Origin: Bacillota bacterium | GTDB lineage: Bacteria > Bacillota > Clostridia > Tissierellales > Peptoniphilaceae | Reading direction: 5' to 3' | NCBI GenBank assembly: GCA_023418835.1 | Contig: JAEZYW010000007.1 | Coordinates: forward strand, 1 to 6,130 | Length of the DNA stretch: 6,130 nucleotides | Shown here: piece after piece, positions 5,794-6,130 of the stretch | Layout: every line of letters starts with the position of its first letter | Position numbering within the stretch: the stretch's first letter is position 1 | Position numbers and translations under genes: made by a program | The notes under the pieces: generated by a model | What the model was told of the DNA's origin: nothing | Databases searched by the model: none | Seen by the model: only the letters and a program-made list of their open reading frames with translations

Positions 5794-6130
5794 ATGTATG
5801 TATTAGGAATTGAATCTTCTTGTGATGAAACTGCGGCGTCAGTTATAAAAGACGGAAGAAAAATTTGCTCGAACATTATAGCATCACAAATAGATATTCA
5901 CAAAAAATATGGGGGAGTAGTCCCCGAAGTAGCTTCTAGAAAACATCTAGAGACAATTAGTTATGTCGTAAGAGATGCTTTAGAAGAAGCCAATTTAAAA
6001 ATTGAAGATATAGATTTAATAGGAGCAACTAGGGGACCAGGTCTTATAGGAGCTTTGTTGCTGGGACTTTCTTACGGAAAGGCTTTGGCTTTTTCCAATG
6101 GCATTCCTTTTGTAGGAGTAAACCATATGG
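5794..6130 (+). CDS. tsaD: tRNA t6A threonylcarbamoyltransferase TsaD, N-terminal part
   Basis: TsaD is the catalytic subunit that transfers the threonylcarbamoyl group from TC-AMP to tRNA A37. The frame is open to the window edge, giving 112 residues of a protein that is usually about 340 long. It begins [17 protein letters not shown], the canonical Kae1/TsaD N-terminus. It continues with [13 protein letters not shown] (39-51) and [14 protein letters not shown] (78-91, nucleotide-binding loop), and ends at VNHM, where H111 is the first metal ligand of the HMxGH motif at the same numbering as in E. coli TsaD. The RBS AGAGGAG (5781-5787) lies over the rimI 3' end, 6 nt before the ATG, and the gap to rimI is 3 bp. 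An ATG at 5798 is out of frame. The gene is truncated only by the window end. Confidence 0.96.
   Translation, partial: MYVLGIESSCDETAASVIKDGRKICSNIIASQIDIHKKYGGVVPEVASRKHLETISYVVRDALEEANLKIEDIDLIGATRGPGLIGALLLGLSYGKALAFSNGIPFVGVNHM

Overview
The window comes from an AT-rich, low-GC Gram-positive bacterium. This is supported by heavy AGA/ATA/TTA codon use, strong GGAGG-type ribosome binding sites, and a tsaE-tsaB-rimI-tsaD operon in the usual Firmicutes order. The protein style fits an anaerobic Firmicute, plausibly of the Tissierellia/Clostridia type, but that placement is an impression from sequence character and not a computed result.

Layout. Positions 1-259 are the 3' end of a group II intron. 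They hold the last 63 codons of its reverse transcriptase/maturase and then ribozyme domains V and VI, with a recognisable bulged branch-point adenosine. Just downstream, a sigma-A-type promoter and a good RBS lead into an acetamidase/formamidase family gene (334-1206, + strand), which ends at a strong factor-independent terminator. A second, bidirectional terminator hairpin separates it from a large convergent gene (1377-4097, - strand). That gene encodes a secreted 906-residue multidomain protein: signal peptide, NAGPA/DUF2233 phosphodiester glycosidase domain, two Ig-like regions, a jelly-roll-like region, and a C-terminal domain that looks like a calcineurin-type phosphoesterase that has lost its metal ligands. 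A 124-bp divergent intergenic region (4098-4221) carries promoters in both directions. From 4222 to the window end runs a tightly packed + strand operon: tsaE, tsaB, rimI and the first 112 codons of tsaD.

How the genes work together. TsaE, TsaB and TsaD form the bacterial complex that transfers threonylcarbamoyl from threonylcarbamoyl-AMP to A37 of ANN-decoding tRNAs (t6A). RimI is an N-terminal acetyltransferase commonly encoded with them. The genes overlap or sit 3 bp apart, which suggests translational coupling. The acetamidase and the secreted glycosidase are independent single-gene units. I see no evidence of a wholly new system. The points most worth a second look are the apparently dead phosphoesterase domain at the end of the glycosidase and an extra base in the catalytic domain V of the intron. 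No gene-free stretch exceeds 300 bases.
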